Source: Shewanella profunda
Lineage (GTDB): Bacteria > Pseudomonadota > Gammaproteobacteria > Enterobacterales > Shewanellaceae
Direction: 5' to 3'
Length of the DNA stretch: 51,331 nt
Assembly (NCBI RefSeq): GCF_023283765.1
Contig: NZ_JAKILG010000037.1
Coordinates: forward strand, 1-51,331
The translations under genes were made by a program, and so were the position numbers. The notes below the pieces were generated by a model that was not told where the DNA came from, ran no database searches, and saw nothing but the letters and a program-made list of their open reading frames with translations. Shown here one piece after another: positions 30,033-39,005 of this stretch. The stretch's first letter is position 1. Each line of letters begins with the position of its first letter.

Positions 30033-30743
30033 ATGAAACGTGGCTATGTTCTGCATCATCGTCCGTATCGAGAGTCTAGTGTGTTAGTTAACCTTTTAGT
30101 TGACGGCATTGGACGGGTCGATGTGGTTGCCCGAACCGGCAGCGGTAAGCGCTCTATCAAAAGTATTCTTCAACCTTTTCAACCGCTGATCTTTGAATTT
30201 AGCGGTAAGTCTGAATTAAAAACCTTAACTCAAGTCGAAGCCGCAGCGCCTGCCGTGCCTCTTTCCGGTCAGAGCCTGTTTGCTGGCATGTATATCAATG
30301 AGTTATTGGTACGTACGTTATCTGTGCAGCACAACGCCGAAGCGTTATTCCTCATTTATCACCGAGCCTTAGTCGGCCTTGCCGCTAAGTTTTGCCAATC
30401 CCAGCTGCGTTATATTGAACTCGCCTTACTGCAAGAGTTAGGCGCAATGCCATCCCTTAGCCGCGATACTCAGGGTGAGCCACTGATCCCTGAGGATTAT
30501 TATCAGCTGGTGCCTGAGTTAGGCTTTCAATTTGTGCTCAATTCCCGTGCTCGCAACGCCTATCAAGGTGCCATGCTGATGGCGCTTAACGATAATCAAC
30601 TCACAGAGGCGCAATTTTTGAGCGCTAAGTTATTGATGCGCTCATTGTTAACGCCATTACTCGGGACTAAACCTCTGCTCAGTCGACAATTGTTCGTGAG
30701 CTCTGCCGCGCCAACTAAGATTGATGGGAATAATTCGCCCTAA
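30033..30743 (+). CDS. recO: DNA repair protein RecO
   Basis: RecO works with RecR and RecF to load RecA on SSB-coated DNA gaps and can anneal single strands. The 236-aa product has the N-terminal OB-fold (GYVLHHRPYRESSVLVNLL..GRVDVVARTGSGKRS) and the helical C-terminal domain (LFAGMYINELLVRTL, RYIELALLQELG). No zinc-finger cysteines are present, as in other gammaproteobacteria. It lies 27 bases after era. Confidence 0.95.
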   Translation: MKRGYVLHHRPYRESSVLVNLLVDGIGRVDVVARTGSGKRSIKSILQPFQPLIFEFSGKSELKTLTQVEAAAPAVPLSGQSLFAGMYINELLVRTLSVQHNAEALFLIYHRALVGLAAKFCQSQLRYIELALLQELGAMPSLSRDTQGEPLIPEDYYQLVPELGFQFVLNSRARNAYQGAMLMALNDNQLTEAQFLSAKLLMRSLLTPLLGTKPLLSRQLFVSSAAPTKIDGNNSP

Positions 30744-30757
30744 CTCCTGTTTTTAGC

Positions 30758-30791
30758 GTGAGCCTAAGTGTTTTTTTGTGTGAGCCTAAGT
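30758..30791. repeat. Tandem direct repeat upstream of pdxJ
   Basis: GTGAGCCTAAGT occurs at 30758-30769 and again at 30780-30791, exactly 22 bases (two helical turns) apart, separated by G(T)7GT. It lies about 45 bases before the pdxJ start. A regulator site or a short duplication are both possible. Confidence 0.6.
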
Positions 30792-30834
30792 ACAATAGGC
30801 CGCAATATCAGCGTTAACCATTAAGGAGTTCCCG

Positions 30835-31572
30835 ATGAGCCGTATCTTATTGGGCGTGAATATCGACCATATTGCTACTCTGCGCCAAGCCCGTGGCACC
30901 AGCTATCCCGATCCTGTGCATGCCGCCGCCGTTGCTGAACATGCTGGCGCAGATGGCATCACTATCCATTTACGCGAAGACAGACGCCATATCATAGACC
31001 GCGACGTATATCTGCTAGCGAAAACCTTGAAAACCCGCATGAATTTTGAATGTGCGGTGACCGAAGAAATGCTCAATATCGCCTGTGAAGTCAAACCGAC
31101 TTATGTCTGTTTAGTGCCTGAAAAACGCCAAGAAGTCACCACTGAAGGTGGTTTAGATGTGGCGGGGCAGTTAGATAAAATCACCGCTGCAGTGACTCGT
31201 TTAGCCGCTGAGGGCATTCAGGTTTCCTTATTTATCGATGCCGATAAAACCCAAATCGATGCTGCTGTTGCTTCGGGAGCACCGATAATCGAGATCCACA
31301 CAGGTTGTTATGCCGATGCCAAAACTGAAGCCGAAGAAGCCCGTGAATTAGCCCGTATTAATGAGATGGCAAAATACGCCTATGGTAAAGGCTTAGTGGT
31401 AAATGCGGGCCATGGTTTGCATTATCACAACGTGAAACCTATCGCGGCGATTCCTGAGTTATATGAGCTCAATATCGGCCATGCGATTGTGGCACGTGCT
31501 GCTATTGACGGTTTAGCGACAGCAGTGAAAGACATGAAAGCGTTAATGCTTGAAGGTCGTCGGGGCGAGTAA
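30835..31572 (+). CDS. pdxJ: Pyridoxine 5'-phosphate synthase PdxJ
   Basis: PdxJ condenses deoxyxylulose phosphate with aminoacetone phosphate to form pyridoxine phosphate. The 245-aa barrel protein begins [22 protein letters not shown]. It shows [54 protein letters not shown] and [11 protein letters not shown], all family-conserved. GGAG precedes ATG 30835. It overlaps acpS by one base. Confidence 0.98.
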   Translation: MSRILLGVNIDHIATLRQARGTSYPDPVHAAAVAEHAGADGITIHLREDRRHIIDRDVYLLAKTLKTRMNFECAVTEEMLNIACEVKPTYVCLVPEKRQEVTTEGGLDVAGQLDKITAAVTRLAAEGIQVSLFIDADKTQIDAAVASGAPIIEIHTGCYADAKTEAEEARELARINEMAKYAYGKGLVVNAGHGLHYHNVKPIAAIPELYELNIGHAIVARAAIDGLATAVKDMKALMLEGRRGE

Positions 31573-31955
31573 TGGCGATTGTCGGCCTAGGCACAGATAT
31601 TGTCGAGATTGAGCGTATTCAGGCCCATGTGATACGCGCTGGCGACAAGCTGGCAAAACGTGTGCTGACCGAGGCCGAATTGGTGATTTATACAGCCCAT
31701 AGTCAGCCGAGTCGCTATCTTGCCAAGCGTTTTGCCGCCAAAGAAGCTGCCGCGAAAGCGCTCGGTACGGGTATTGGCCGCGGCGTATCGTTTCAGCATA
31801 TTCATATTGGCAATAATGCCGAGGGCGCGCCGACGGTTCATTTTACCGAGGGGGCGCTCGCGCGGTTACAACAACTTAATGCCACGGTTGGACATATCTC
31901 AATTGCCGATGAGAAATCCTATGCGATAGCGACTGTGATCATCGAGTCTCAATAA
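31572..31955 (+). CDS. acpS: Holo-[acyl-carrier-protein] synthase AcpS
   Basis: AcpS moves phosphopantetheine from coenzyme A to acyl carrier protein. The 127-aa product has the metal-binding GLGTDIVEIERI (Asp8 region) and the second motif RYLAKRFAAKEAAAKALGTGI. The start codon shares a base with the pdxJ stop (TAATG), indicating coupling as in E. coli. A terminator follows at 31980-32000. Confidence 0.97.
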   Translation: MAIVGLGTDIVEIERIQAHVIRAGDKLAKRVLTEAELVIYTAHSQPSRYLAKRFAAKEAAAKALGTGIGRGVSFQHIHIGNNAEGAPTVHFTEGALARLQQLNATVGHISIADEKSYAIATVIIESQ

Positions 31956-31979
31956 ACGCTATCTGTCAGATGTAAAAAT

Positions 31980-32000
31980 GGAACCTTAGGGTTCCTTTTT
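31980..32000 (+). terminator. Rho-independent terminator after acpS
   Basis: Stem GGAACC/GGTTCC with loop TTAG is followed directly by TTTTT. Confidence 0.8.
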
Positions 32001-32140
32001 ATTAGCCATAAGCAATAAAGTGCAACAATTTGTTTACTTTTACTGTTCAGCTCAATTCTTTTGCGTTAGTTTAATGCGTTAGCGTGACCTTATTTTTATT
32101 GCACGCTGGCAATCGCAGGGATAAATAAAGAGGGATCCAT

Positions 32141-32665
32141 ATGAAATCCGCCGCAGAGCAGTTATCTACCTATAAAAGTGTGCACTTGAATCGTCGTAAC
32201 ATTCAAACCCATTTTATTGGCATTCCATTGATTATTTGGTCGGCTTTTCTACTATTGGCGACAATTCGTGTCCCATTGGGCAATTTGGGTGAAACCAGTC
32301 TAGGTCTTATCCTAGGGGGGCTCGTGCTGGTTTATTATGTGCGTTTGCATGTTAAGTTGGCCCTAGGATTAACGCTTTTTTTGATCCCAGTACTTTATAC
32401 CACTGAGCTTGTGGCTCATTTTGCCTATGCAGTTTGGTTAGCCTTAGCTATTTTTATTGTAGGCTGGATATTTCAGCTAATCGGCCATCGATATGAAAAA
32501 GCCAAACCTGCCTTTGTGGATGATTTAAATCAGTTACTGATTGGACCGTTTTTTTTAATGGCTGAAGTGTACTTTATGCTCGGGCTAGAAAAGTCGCTTA
32601 ATGAGCAAATCACCTCAATCGCGATTGAAAAGCGTCGTATGCTTGAGGCGCAAAAGGCCAGATAG
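32141..32665 (+). CDS. Mpo1-like (DUF962) membrane protein
   Basis: This 174-aa inner-membrane protein has four predicted membrane segments. The family signatures are NIQTHFIGIPLIIW near residue 20 and GWIFQLIGHRYEKAKPAFVDDLNQLLIGPFFLMAE in the second half. Yeast Mpo1 is an iron-dependent dioxygenase acting on 2-hydroxy fatty acids, with conserved histidines such as those in THFIG and IGHRYEK. Whether the bacterial protein has this activity is unknown. It appears monocistronic with AGAGGG as ribosome site and a strong terminator behind it. Confidence 0.85.
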   Translation: MKSAAEQLSTYKSVHLNRRNIQTHFIGIPLIIWSAFLLLATIRVPLGNLGETSLGLILGGLVLVYYVRLHVKLALGLTLFLIPVLYTTELVAHFAYAVWLALAIFIVGWIFQLIGHRYEKAKPAFVDDLNQLLIGPFFLMAEVYFMLGLEKSLNEQITSIAIEKRRMLEAQKAR

Positions 32666-32683
32666 ATTTCTCGGGGGAGAGCG

Positions 32684-32719
32684 AAATCGGCTGAACCAAT
32701 TGGGTTCAGCCGATTTTTT
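32684..32719 (+). terminator. Rho-independent terminator after the Mpo1-like gene
   Basis: A 14-bp perfect stem (arms 32684-32697 and 32703-32716, core CGGCTGAACC) with a 5-base loop runs into a T-tract (32714-32719). It also faces the convergent corB gene. Confidence 0.85.
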
Positions 32720-32739
32720 ATGATTGATGAAAGCTAAGT

Positions 32740-34011
32740 CTAACGAGGGGGATGGTAGTGCAGAGGAATGATTCGCACTGTTTTTATCATGTTATCGGCA
32801 ACTTCTATGACTTCTATCGGATAGCCTGCAAGGCGTAAGCTAGTGTTTTCTGATGGAATATCCTCTAGATACTCTAAAATTAAACCATTCAGTGTCTTAG
32901 GTCCGTCCGTTGGGAAGTTCCACTTCATTTCTTTATTTAAATCGCGAATAGTAATGCTGGCATCGATTAAATAACTGCCATCCTGCTGCACAGTAATATC
33001 CTCACTTGGTGCTGTAATCATCGAAGTGGTGAAATCGCCAACAATTTCTTCAAGAATATCTTCCAGCGTCACTAAGCCTTGAATATCGCCATATTCGTCA
33101 ACTACTAAACCAATTCGCTCTTTATTTTGTTGAAAATTAGCAAGTTGGACGTTAAGAGGTGTTCCTTCTGGAATAAAATAGAGCTCTTTCACCGCACGCA
33201 GTAATGACGATTTACTAAATTGTTTTTTCGATTGTAGACGTAACGCATCGCGTAGATGAATAAAGCCTACCGCATCGTCAATGGTATCGCGGTACACCAA
33301 CACCCGAGTATGGGGACTTTGGATGACTTGGCGATTGATAACCTTAAACTCATCATTGACGTTGATCGCATAGAGATCTGAGCGTGGCACCATAATATCT
33401 TCAACGGTGACTTTCTCTAAATCCAAAATAGAGAGCAACATTTCTTGGTGGCGCTGGGGGATAAGTGCTCCGGCCTCATGTACGACAGTACGTAATTCTT
33501 CTTGGCTTAAGGCATCGCTGCTATTAACGGTTTTAATGCCCATTAAACGTAGAAATCCGGAAGTGATTAAATTAACTCCCTTTACCAATGGTGCTAATAA
33601 GACCAACAACCAACGTAAGAGTACACTGGATGGGAAGGCAATCCGCTCAGGATTTAATGCTGCGATAGTTTTAGGCGTAACTTCGGCAAAGACTAACACG
33701 ACTAAGGTAAGCACCCCTGTTGCAATGGCAACACCTAAATCCCCCCACAGCCGCATTCCTATAATAGTCGCAATAGCCGAAGCTGAAATATTGACTAAGT
33801 TATTGCCGATAAGAATGAGACCGATCAGCCGATCTGGTCGTTCTAACAGTTTTAATGCCCGTATTGCACCCTTATGGCCGTTGGAGGCTAGGTGCCTCAA
33901 ACGGTAGCGATTGAGGGTCATCATGGCGGTTTCTGAGCCTGAAAAATAGGCGGAGAACATGATGAGCACTAGTAAAAAAATAAGGAGTGCGCTTGTCGAT
34001 ATAGCGTCCAA
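32740..34011 (-). CDS. corB: CorB/CNNM-type transporter with CBS domains (YfjD family)
   Basis: The 423-aa inner-membrane protein has an N-terminal DUF21/CNNM membrane domain (about 1-180, with SGSETAMMTLNRYRLRHLA and FAEVTPKTIAALNPE), a pair of CBS domains (about 195-310) and a C-terminal CorC_HlyC domain. Related proteins take part in Mg2+ or Co2+ transport; the direction here is inference. The start is TTG 34011 with GGAG 7 bases upstream. It follows ypjD on the same strand, as in E. coli (yfjD next to ypjD). Confidence 0.9.
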   Translation of the reverse strand: MDAISTSALLIFLLVLIMFSAYFSGSETAMMTLNRYRLRHLASNGHKGAIRALKLLERPDRLIGLILIGNNLVNISASAIATIIGMRLWGDLGVAIATGVLTLVVLVFAEVTPKTIAALNPERIAFPSSVLLRWLLVLLAPLVKGVNLITSGFLRLMGIKTVNSSDALSQEELRTVVHEAGALIPQRHQEMLLSILDLEKVTVEDIMVPRSDLYAINVNDEFKVINRQVIQSPHTRVLVYRDTIDDAVGFIHLRDALRLQSKKQFSKSSLLRAVKELYFIPEGTPLNVQLANFQQNKERIGLVVDEYGDIQGLVTLEDILEEIVGDFTTSMITAPSEDITVQQDGSYLIDASITIRDLNKEMKWNFPTDGPKTLNGLILEYLEDIPSENTSLRLAGYPIEVIEVADNMIKTVRIIPLHYHPPR

Positions 34012-34112
34012 AAATAGGCTCCAATATGGCCAGTAAACTTAAGTAGATACCGATATTTAAAAAGAGTGTCAAGTCAGCTAAGGCCTTAACTACCCTAACT
34101 GACTTAAAATCG

Positions 34113-34901
34113 TTAACTGAGGATCAATTCTTTGACAATTCGCGCACCAAAATAAGCGAGTGTCAGCAGGCCAGCACCTGTTAGGGTATAAATCACGGCG
34201 GTACGAATTTTACAACCCACCCAGTATTGTTGCCACAGCATAGTGATATACACAAACCACGCCATTATCGACAGTATGGCTTTATGGCCTTTACCATCGG
34301 CAAACATATCATCGAGGAAGATAAACCCCGTCGCTAGCGATAAACTGAGTAAGATCACCCCAATAATCACTAAATGATAAAGCTGTTTCTCAACCGTCAT
34401 CAGCGGCGGAATACCAGGACTTAACATCAATTGTTTTTTCTTGAGCTGGTTTTGGATCATTGCCAGCTGTATTGCGTATAGCGCCGCAATCATCAAGGCG
34501 CTGTAGGCCATAAGCGACAATACTACGTGGGCCAAGACTTCGGGGTAAAGTTCAAAATGGATGATAAATTTAGGTGGCAACAGCCAGAGCAGGGCTACGG
34601 ATAACACTGAACAGGCATAGACCACTGGCACTACAACAATCACTTTAAGCCTGAACATCAGCACAGTGAAAGTGAAGGCGATAATCCAGTTTACTAAGGA
34701 GATCACATTCGTCAGGCTAAAATTTTGGCCGTCTGTGGTGAATATCCCCTGTGAAAGGGCGGCGGCATGCAAAATAACGGCGATCGATGCGACACCAGCA
34801 ACGGCTCTACGATTAGGACCTTCGGGGTGAAAAAGTCGGCTTGTCACTAATACCAATGCAATGCAGTAAAAAAACATGGCTGAGGCAGAAAAGATGACCA
34901 T
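34113..34901 (-). CDS. ypjD: CcsA/HemX-like inner-membrane protein YpjD
   Basis: The 262-aa protein has about eight membrane segments and belongs to the cytochrome c assembly (CcsA/CcmC/HemX) superfamily. Histidines lie at membrane edges (VILHAAALSQGIFT, LAHVVLSLMAYSAL, GKGHKAILSIMAWF). The true function of YpjD is not established; heme handling is inferred from the superfamily. It is divergent from ffh, as in E. coli, and is probably cotranscribed with corB 101 bases downstream. Confidence 0.88.
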   Translation of the reverse strand: MVIFSASAMFFYCIALVLVTSRLFHPEGPNRRAVAGVASIAVILHAAALSQGIFTTDGQNFSLTNVISLVNWIIAFTFTVLMFRLKVIVVVPVVYACSVLSVALLWLLPPKFIIHFELYPEVLAHVVLSLMAYSALMIAALYAIQLAMIQNQLKKKQLMLSPGIPPLMTVEKQLYHLVIIGVILLSLSLATGFIFLDDMFADGKGHKAILSIMAWFVYITMLWQQYWVGCKIRTAVIYTLTGAGLLTLAYFGARIVKELILS

Positions 34902-35191
34902 GGGTAATTAACCTATTTTTGTGTTGTTAAAGGTGCCTTATAAACTGGGCAGACAGATCAAAATTTTATTTAGAATAACATGGGCTGCCAGTAAATGGGC
35001 AGTGACTTGAGTTGCAAAATTTAGCAGATTCTTATTGTTAGTCATAAATAATTCGCTACCACCAAAAAAACATGACCCAGTGCAAGTAAAATACTTAAGT
35101 GCCATCAAGATTTTTGTGGCAGTAGCATAATGCGCCCGCATCGTTATAATACAGCCATTAATCGAGATTCTTAAAGGTATAGAACAGGACG

Positions 35192-36565
35192 ATGTTTGAG
35201 AACCTAACCGACAGACTGTCACGCACGCTGAAAAATATTAGCGGCCGTGGTCGCTTAACTGAAGAAAACGTTAAGGAAACTCTGCGCGAAGTGCGTATGG
35301 CACTGCTGGAGGCCGATGTTGCCCTACCTGTGGTACGTGAATTCGTTAACAATGTAAAAGAGCGCGCCGTTGGCCAAGAAGTGGCTAAAAGCTTAAGCCC
35401 TGGTCAAGCCTTTATTAAGATTGTTCAAAGCGAACTTGAAAAATCCATGGGCGAAGCGAACGAAGCCCTCGATTTAGCGACTCAACCGCCAGCCGTATTA
35501 ATGATGGCGGGTTTGCAAGGTGCGGGTAAAACCACCAGCGTAGCCAAGCTTGGTAAATTGCTGCGCACTCGCCATAAGAAATCAGTATTAGTTGTCAGTG
35601 CAGACGTATATCGTCCAGCAGCGATTAAGCAGCTTGAAACCTTAGCCGCTGAGGTTGATGTCGAGTTTTTCCCATCGGATGTCAGTCAAAAGCCTATTGA
35701 TATTGCGAAAGCGGCCATTGCCCACGCAAAACTGAAGTTTATCGATGTGGTGATCATCGATACGGCGGGTCGTCTACACGTCGATGAAGCCATGATGGAT
35801 GAAATCAAGGCCTTGCATGCTGCGGTTAAGCCTATTGAGACCTTGTTCGTGGTCGATGCCATGACAGGGCAAGATGCGGCAAACACAGCAAAAGCCTTTA
35901 ACGAAGCTTTGCCATTGACAGGGGTTATCTTAACCAAAGTCGACGGTGATGCCCGCGGTGGTGCGGCGTTATCAATTCGCCACATTACGGGCAAGCCGAT
36001 TAAATTCCTCGGTGTGGGTGAAAAGACCGATGCTTTAGAGCCATTCCATCCGGACCGTATTGCTTCACGTATTTTAGGCATGGGCGATGTGTTATCGCTT
36101 ATCGAAGAAGTTGAGCGTGGTGTTGATAAAGAAAAAGCCATGAAACTGGCTTCGAAAGTGAAGCAAGGTGGCTGTTTCGATTTAGAAGATTTCCGTGAAC
36201 AGCTGCAGCAAATGAAAAACATGGGCGGCATGATGAACATGCTGGAAAAGCTGCCAGGAGTCGGTCAATTGCCGCCTGAAGCCCTCGCGCAAATTCAAGA
36301 TGGCAAGATGACAGGCCAAATGGAGGCCATCATTAATTCGATGACCGCCAAGGAACGTAAAAACCCAGATTTAATCAAGGGCTCACGTAAACGTCGTATT
36401 GCAGCGGGTTCTGGCACGCAAATCCAAGACGTAAATCGGTTACTAAAACAGTTTACTCAGATGCAAAAGATGATGAAAAAAATGTCAGCTAAGGGCGGTA
36501 TGCAAAAAATGATGCGCGGAATGCGTGGCATGATGCCTGGTGGCATGAAATTTCCAGGACGCTAA
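35192..36565 (+). CDS. ffh: Signal recognition particle protein Ffh
   Basis: Ffh binds 4.5S RNA and signal sequences and targets nascent membrane proteins to FtsY. The 457-aa product has the N domain (1-90), the GTPase G domain with GLQGAGKTT, DTAGRLHVDE and TKVDGDARGG, and a methionine-rich M domain (from about 300) ending MMPGGMKFPGR. A TATAAT at 35145-35150 could be its -10 box, but no good -35 box is visible. The 290-base gap to ypjD otherwise shows nothing. Confidence 0.98.
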   Translation: MFENLTDRLSRTLKNISGRGRLTEENVKETLREVRMALLEADVALPVVREFVNNVKERAVGQEVAKSLSPGQAFIKIVQSELEKSMGEANEALDLATQPPAVLMMAGLQGAGKTTSVAKLGKLLRTRHKKSVLVVSADVYRPAAIKQLETLAAEVDVEFFPSDVSQKPIDIAKAAIAHAKLKFIDVVIIDTAGRLHVDEAMMDEIKALHAAVKPIETLFVVDAMTGQDAANTAKAFNEALPLTGVILTKVDGDARGGAALSIRHITGKPIKFLGVGEKTDALEPFHPDRIASRILGMGDVLSLIEEVERGVDKEKAMKLASKVKQGGCFDLEDFREQLQQMKNMGGMMNMLEKLPGVGQLPPEALAQIQDGKMTGQMEAIINSMTAKERKNPDLIKGSRKRRIAAGSGTQIQDVNRLLKQFTQMQKMMKKMSAKGGMQKMMRGMRGMMPGGMKFPGR

Positions 36566-36665
36566 TCTCAGCTATTTTCACTAAAGTTAATGCGTTATCA
36601 GTTGGTTGATTCTGGTGACAATGAGAGTGTACTAAAGGGGCAGGTTTAATAATCGCCAGATTTGG

Positions 36666-36693
36666 TTGCATTCGTTGAAAAGTCAGGTAAAAT
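36666..36693 (+). promoter_or_regulatory. Possible sigma-70 promoter of the rpsP operon
   Basis: TTGCAT (36666-36671), a 16-base spacer and TAAAAT (36688-36693) resemble a sigma-70 promoter and precede rpsP by about 90 bases. The leader contains a small GAAC..GTTC stem followed by T-rich sequence, which could be an attenuator. Confidence 0.4.
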
Positions 36694-36782
36694 CTTCCGG
36701 CTTTCTATCTGGGACTCTTCGCGAACACGGGGTTCCAGTTTTTATTTTTGCTTCAAGCAAATCATTAGAGGATTGAAAACGC

Positions 36783-37034
36783 ATGGTTACCATTCGTTTA
36801 GCTCGTGGCGGCGCTAAAAAGCGTCCATTTTACAACATCGTTGTTGCTGACAGCCGTAACGCTCGTGATGGTCGTTTCATTGAGCGTGTTGGTTTCTTCA
36901 ACCCATTGGCCCGTGGCCAAGAAGAAACTTTACGTTTAGACCTAGATCGCGTTGAGCACTGGGTTTCTAACGGTGCAGCTGCTACAGAACGCGTAGCAAA
37001 ATTGATCAAAGACGCTCGTAAAGCGACAGCTTAA
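36783..37034 (+). CDS. rpsP: 30S ribosomal protein S16
   Basis: The 83-aa product begins [29 protein letters not shown] and contains [14 protein letters not shown], which identifies S16. It is first in the rpsP-rimM-trmD-rplS operon, whose order is the same as in E. coli. AGAGG precedes the ATG. Confidence 0.98.
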   Translation: MVTIRLARGGAKKRPFYNIVVADSRNARDGRFIERVGFFNPLARGQEETLRLDLDRVEHWVSNGAAATERVAKLIKDARKATA

Positions 37035-37054
37035 TAGCGTTAAGGTATAGATTG

Positions 37055-37585
37055 ATGAGCAGTAACCAACAGCCAGTCGTACTGGGGAAAATAGGCTCCT
37101 GTCATGGCATTAAAGGTTGGCTGAGAATCACCGCCTATACCGATTCTGTTGAAGGTATCTTTGACTATTCACCTTGGCTTATTAAAGAAAATGGTGAATG
37201 GCGTGAAGTAAAGGTTACTCAGTGGCGTTACCAAGGCAAGGCCGTTGTTGCTGCGCTTGAAGGTGTCGACACGCGGGAAAGAGCGCAAATGCTCACAAAT
37301 TGTGAGATCGCAATCCTACCGCAGCAGATGGGAGCATTGCCAGAAGATGAATTCTATTGGCGTGATCTTATCGGTTGTGAAGTGGTAAATACTTCAGGTT
37401 ATAACATGGGCATAGTCGATCAGATCGTGGAAACAGGATCGAACGATGTGTTACTGGTTAAGGCCAACGCTAAAGATAGTTTCGGCAAAGTGGAACGTAT
37501 GATCCCCTTTGTCCCTGAGCAGTTCATCAAAACGGTGGACCTGCAAGGTAAACAGATTTTAGTGGATTGGGATCCTGACTTCTAA
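37055..37585 (+). CDS. rimM: Ribosome maturation factor RimM
   Basis: RimM binds S19 and assists assembly of the 30S head. The 176-aa product has the N-terminal barrel ([16 protein letters not shown]) and the C-terminal PRC-barrel ([33 protein letters not shown]). I start at ATG 37055 with AAGG 9 bases upstream; TTG 37052 immediately before it is the only rival. It lies 20 bases after rpsP. Confidence 0.96.
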   Translation: MSSNQQPVVLGKIGSCHGIKGWLRITAYTDSVEGIFDYSPWLIKENGEWREVKVTQWRYQGKAVVAALEGVDTRERAQMLTNCEIAILPQQMGALPEDEFYWRDLIGCEVVNTSGYNMGIVDQIVETGSNDVLLVKANAKDSFGKVERMIPFVPEQFIKTVDLQGKQILVDWDPDF

Positions 37586-37600
37586 GTCGAGGTACAACAG

Positions 37601-38347
37601 ATGTGGTTAGGGGTAATAACCCTGTTCCCAGAGATGTTTCGTGCCGTTACAGACTTTGGTGTTACGGGTCGTGCCGTGAAAAACGGCCTGCTTGAGTTGC
37701 ACACGTGGAATCCCCGTGATTTCACCCATGATAGACATAATACGGTAGATGACAGGCCTTACGGCGGTGGTCCCGGAATGTTGATGATGGTGCAACCCTT
37801 GCGCGATGCCATTCATGCAGCGAAAGCCGCAGCAGGTGTTGGTGCGAAGGTGATTTATTTGTCACCTCAAGGACGTAAGCTGGATCAGCAAGGCGTCACT
37901 GAGTTGGCTGAATCATCACGTTTGATTTTAGTCTGTGGTCGATACGAAGGTATTGATGAACGCATTATTCAAACGGAAGTGGATGAAGAGTGGTCAATTG
38001 GTGATTACGTGCTTTCGGGCGGCGAATTACCGGCGATGACCCTCATCGATGCAGTATCGAGGTTGGTTCCTGGCGTGCTAGGAAAACAAGCCTCGGCGGA
38101 GCAAGATTCTTTCTCCGACGGTCTACTGGATTGTCCACATTACACTCGCCCTGAAAGCTTGGATGGACTCGACGTACCGGCAGTGCTGTTAAGTGGCAAC
38201 CACGAACAAATTAGACTCTGGCGTTTACAGCAAAGCCTTGGTAGGACTTTACTTAGACGGCCAGAATTATTGCAAAATCTAGCTCTGACTGACGAACAAA
38301 CGACCCTTTTAGCGCAGTTCGTTGAAGCAATGAACAAGCATGCTTAG
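37601..38347 (+). CDS. trmD: tRNA (guanine-N1)-methyltransferase TrmD
   Basis: TrmD makes m1G37 next to the anticodon, which prevents frameshifting. The 248-aa product has the trefoil-knot SPOUT motifs ([44 protein letters not shown]) and PHYTRPE. It follows rimM by 15 bases and precedes rplS by 34. Confidence 0.98.
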   Translation: MWLGVITLFPEMFRAVTDFGVTGRAVKNGLLELHTWNPRDFTHDRHNTVDDRPYGGGPGMLMMVQPLRDAIHAAKAAAGVGAKVIYLSPQGRKLDQQGVTELAESSRLILVCGRYEGIDERIIQTEVDEEWSIGDYVLSGGELPAMTLIDAVSRLVPGVLGKQASAEQDSFSDGLLDCPHYTRPESLDGLDVPAVLLSGNHEQIRLWRLQQSLGRTLLRRPELLQNLALTDEQTTLLAQFVEAMNKHA

Positions 38348-38381
38348 TCGTAGCTCAGTTAATTCTAGAACGGAGTAAGTT

Positions 38382-38735
38382 ATGAACAACATCATTAAAA
38401 TGCTCAACGATGAGCAAATGAAACAAGACGTACCTGCGTTTGGTGCTGGTGATACAGTAGTAGTTCAGGTTCGTGTTAAAGAAGGTGACAAAGAGCGTTT
38501 ACAGGCTTTTGAAGGCGTTGTAATTGCTAAACGTAACCGTGGTCTGCACTCTGCATTCACAGTACGTAAAATCTCTAATGGCGAAGGTGTTGAGCGTGCA
38601 TTCCAAACGCACAGCCCACTGATCGCAAGCATTGAAGTTAAGCGTCGTGGCCGCGTTCGTCGCGCCAAACTGTACTATCTGCGTGATCGTTCAGGTAAAT
38701 CTGCACGTATCCGTGAGAAATTGGCAACTAAATAA
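38382..38735 (+). CDS. rplS: 50S ribosomal protein L19
   Basis: The 117-aa product has [33 protein letters not shown] and [16 protein letters not shown], typical of L19. It ends the rpsP operon, with a strong terminator 40 bases behind it. AACGGAG precedes the ATG. Confidence 0.98.
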
Positions 38736-38775
38736 TAGTTCCAGCTACAGAAAACAAGACGTAGTGTTCGCACAG

Positions 38776-38800
38776 AAAACCGCCCTAGTGGCGGTTTTTT
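38776..38800 (+). terminator. Rho-independent terminator after rplS
   Basis: Stem AAAACCGCC/GGCGGTTTT with loop CTAGT runs into TTTTTT. Confidence 0.92.
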
Positions 38801-38861
38801 GTTTCTGGCGTTTAATTGTTCCTTGATCTTCACTTTGTTTACAGGCATAGTTGTCGCCTCG

Positions 38862-38883
38862 TTGTAATGGTGTAGCGTTACAA
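38862..38883. promoter_or_regulatory. Inverted repeat upstream of aroF
   Basis: TTGTAA-N10-TTACAA forms a 22-base inverted repeat about 125 bases before aroF. The half-sites resemble TyrR boxes (TGTAAA-N6-TTTACA), but the spacing is 2 bases too long, so a different regulator or chance is possible. Confidence 0.35.
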
Positions 38884-38884
38884 T

Positions 38885-38920
38885 AGTGCGATTAGGTAGT
38901 CAAAAGTGCGATTAAGTAGT
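38885..38920. repeat. Tandem direct repeat upstream of aroF
   Basis: AGTGCGATTAGGTAGT (38885-38900) and AGTGCGATTAAGTAGT (38905-38920) differ at one base and repeat with a 20-base period. They lie about 85 bases before the aroF start. Confidence 0.6.
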
Positions 38921-39005
38921 GAGTACTTTTCCTATTCAAAATGAACATCGAGTGATTTGAGCTTGTGCTTCAAATTATTCCGGATTAATAGCCTAGGTGG
39001 TAAGC

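Noticed and set aside
36700..36782. Ribosomal-protein riboswitch or attenuator in the rpsP leader
   Set aside because: Only a 4-bp GAAC/GTTC stem before a T-rich stretch is visible, which is too weak to call as a feature.
38826..38843. TyrR box at TTTACA upstream of aroF
   Set aside because: The required TGTAAA half-site 6 bases away is ATCTTC, so it does not fit the consensus.
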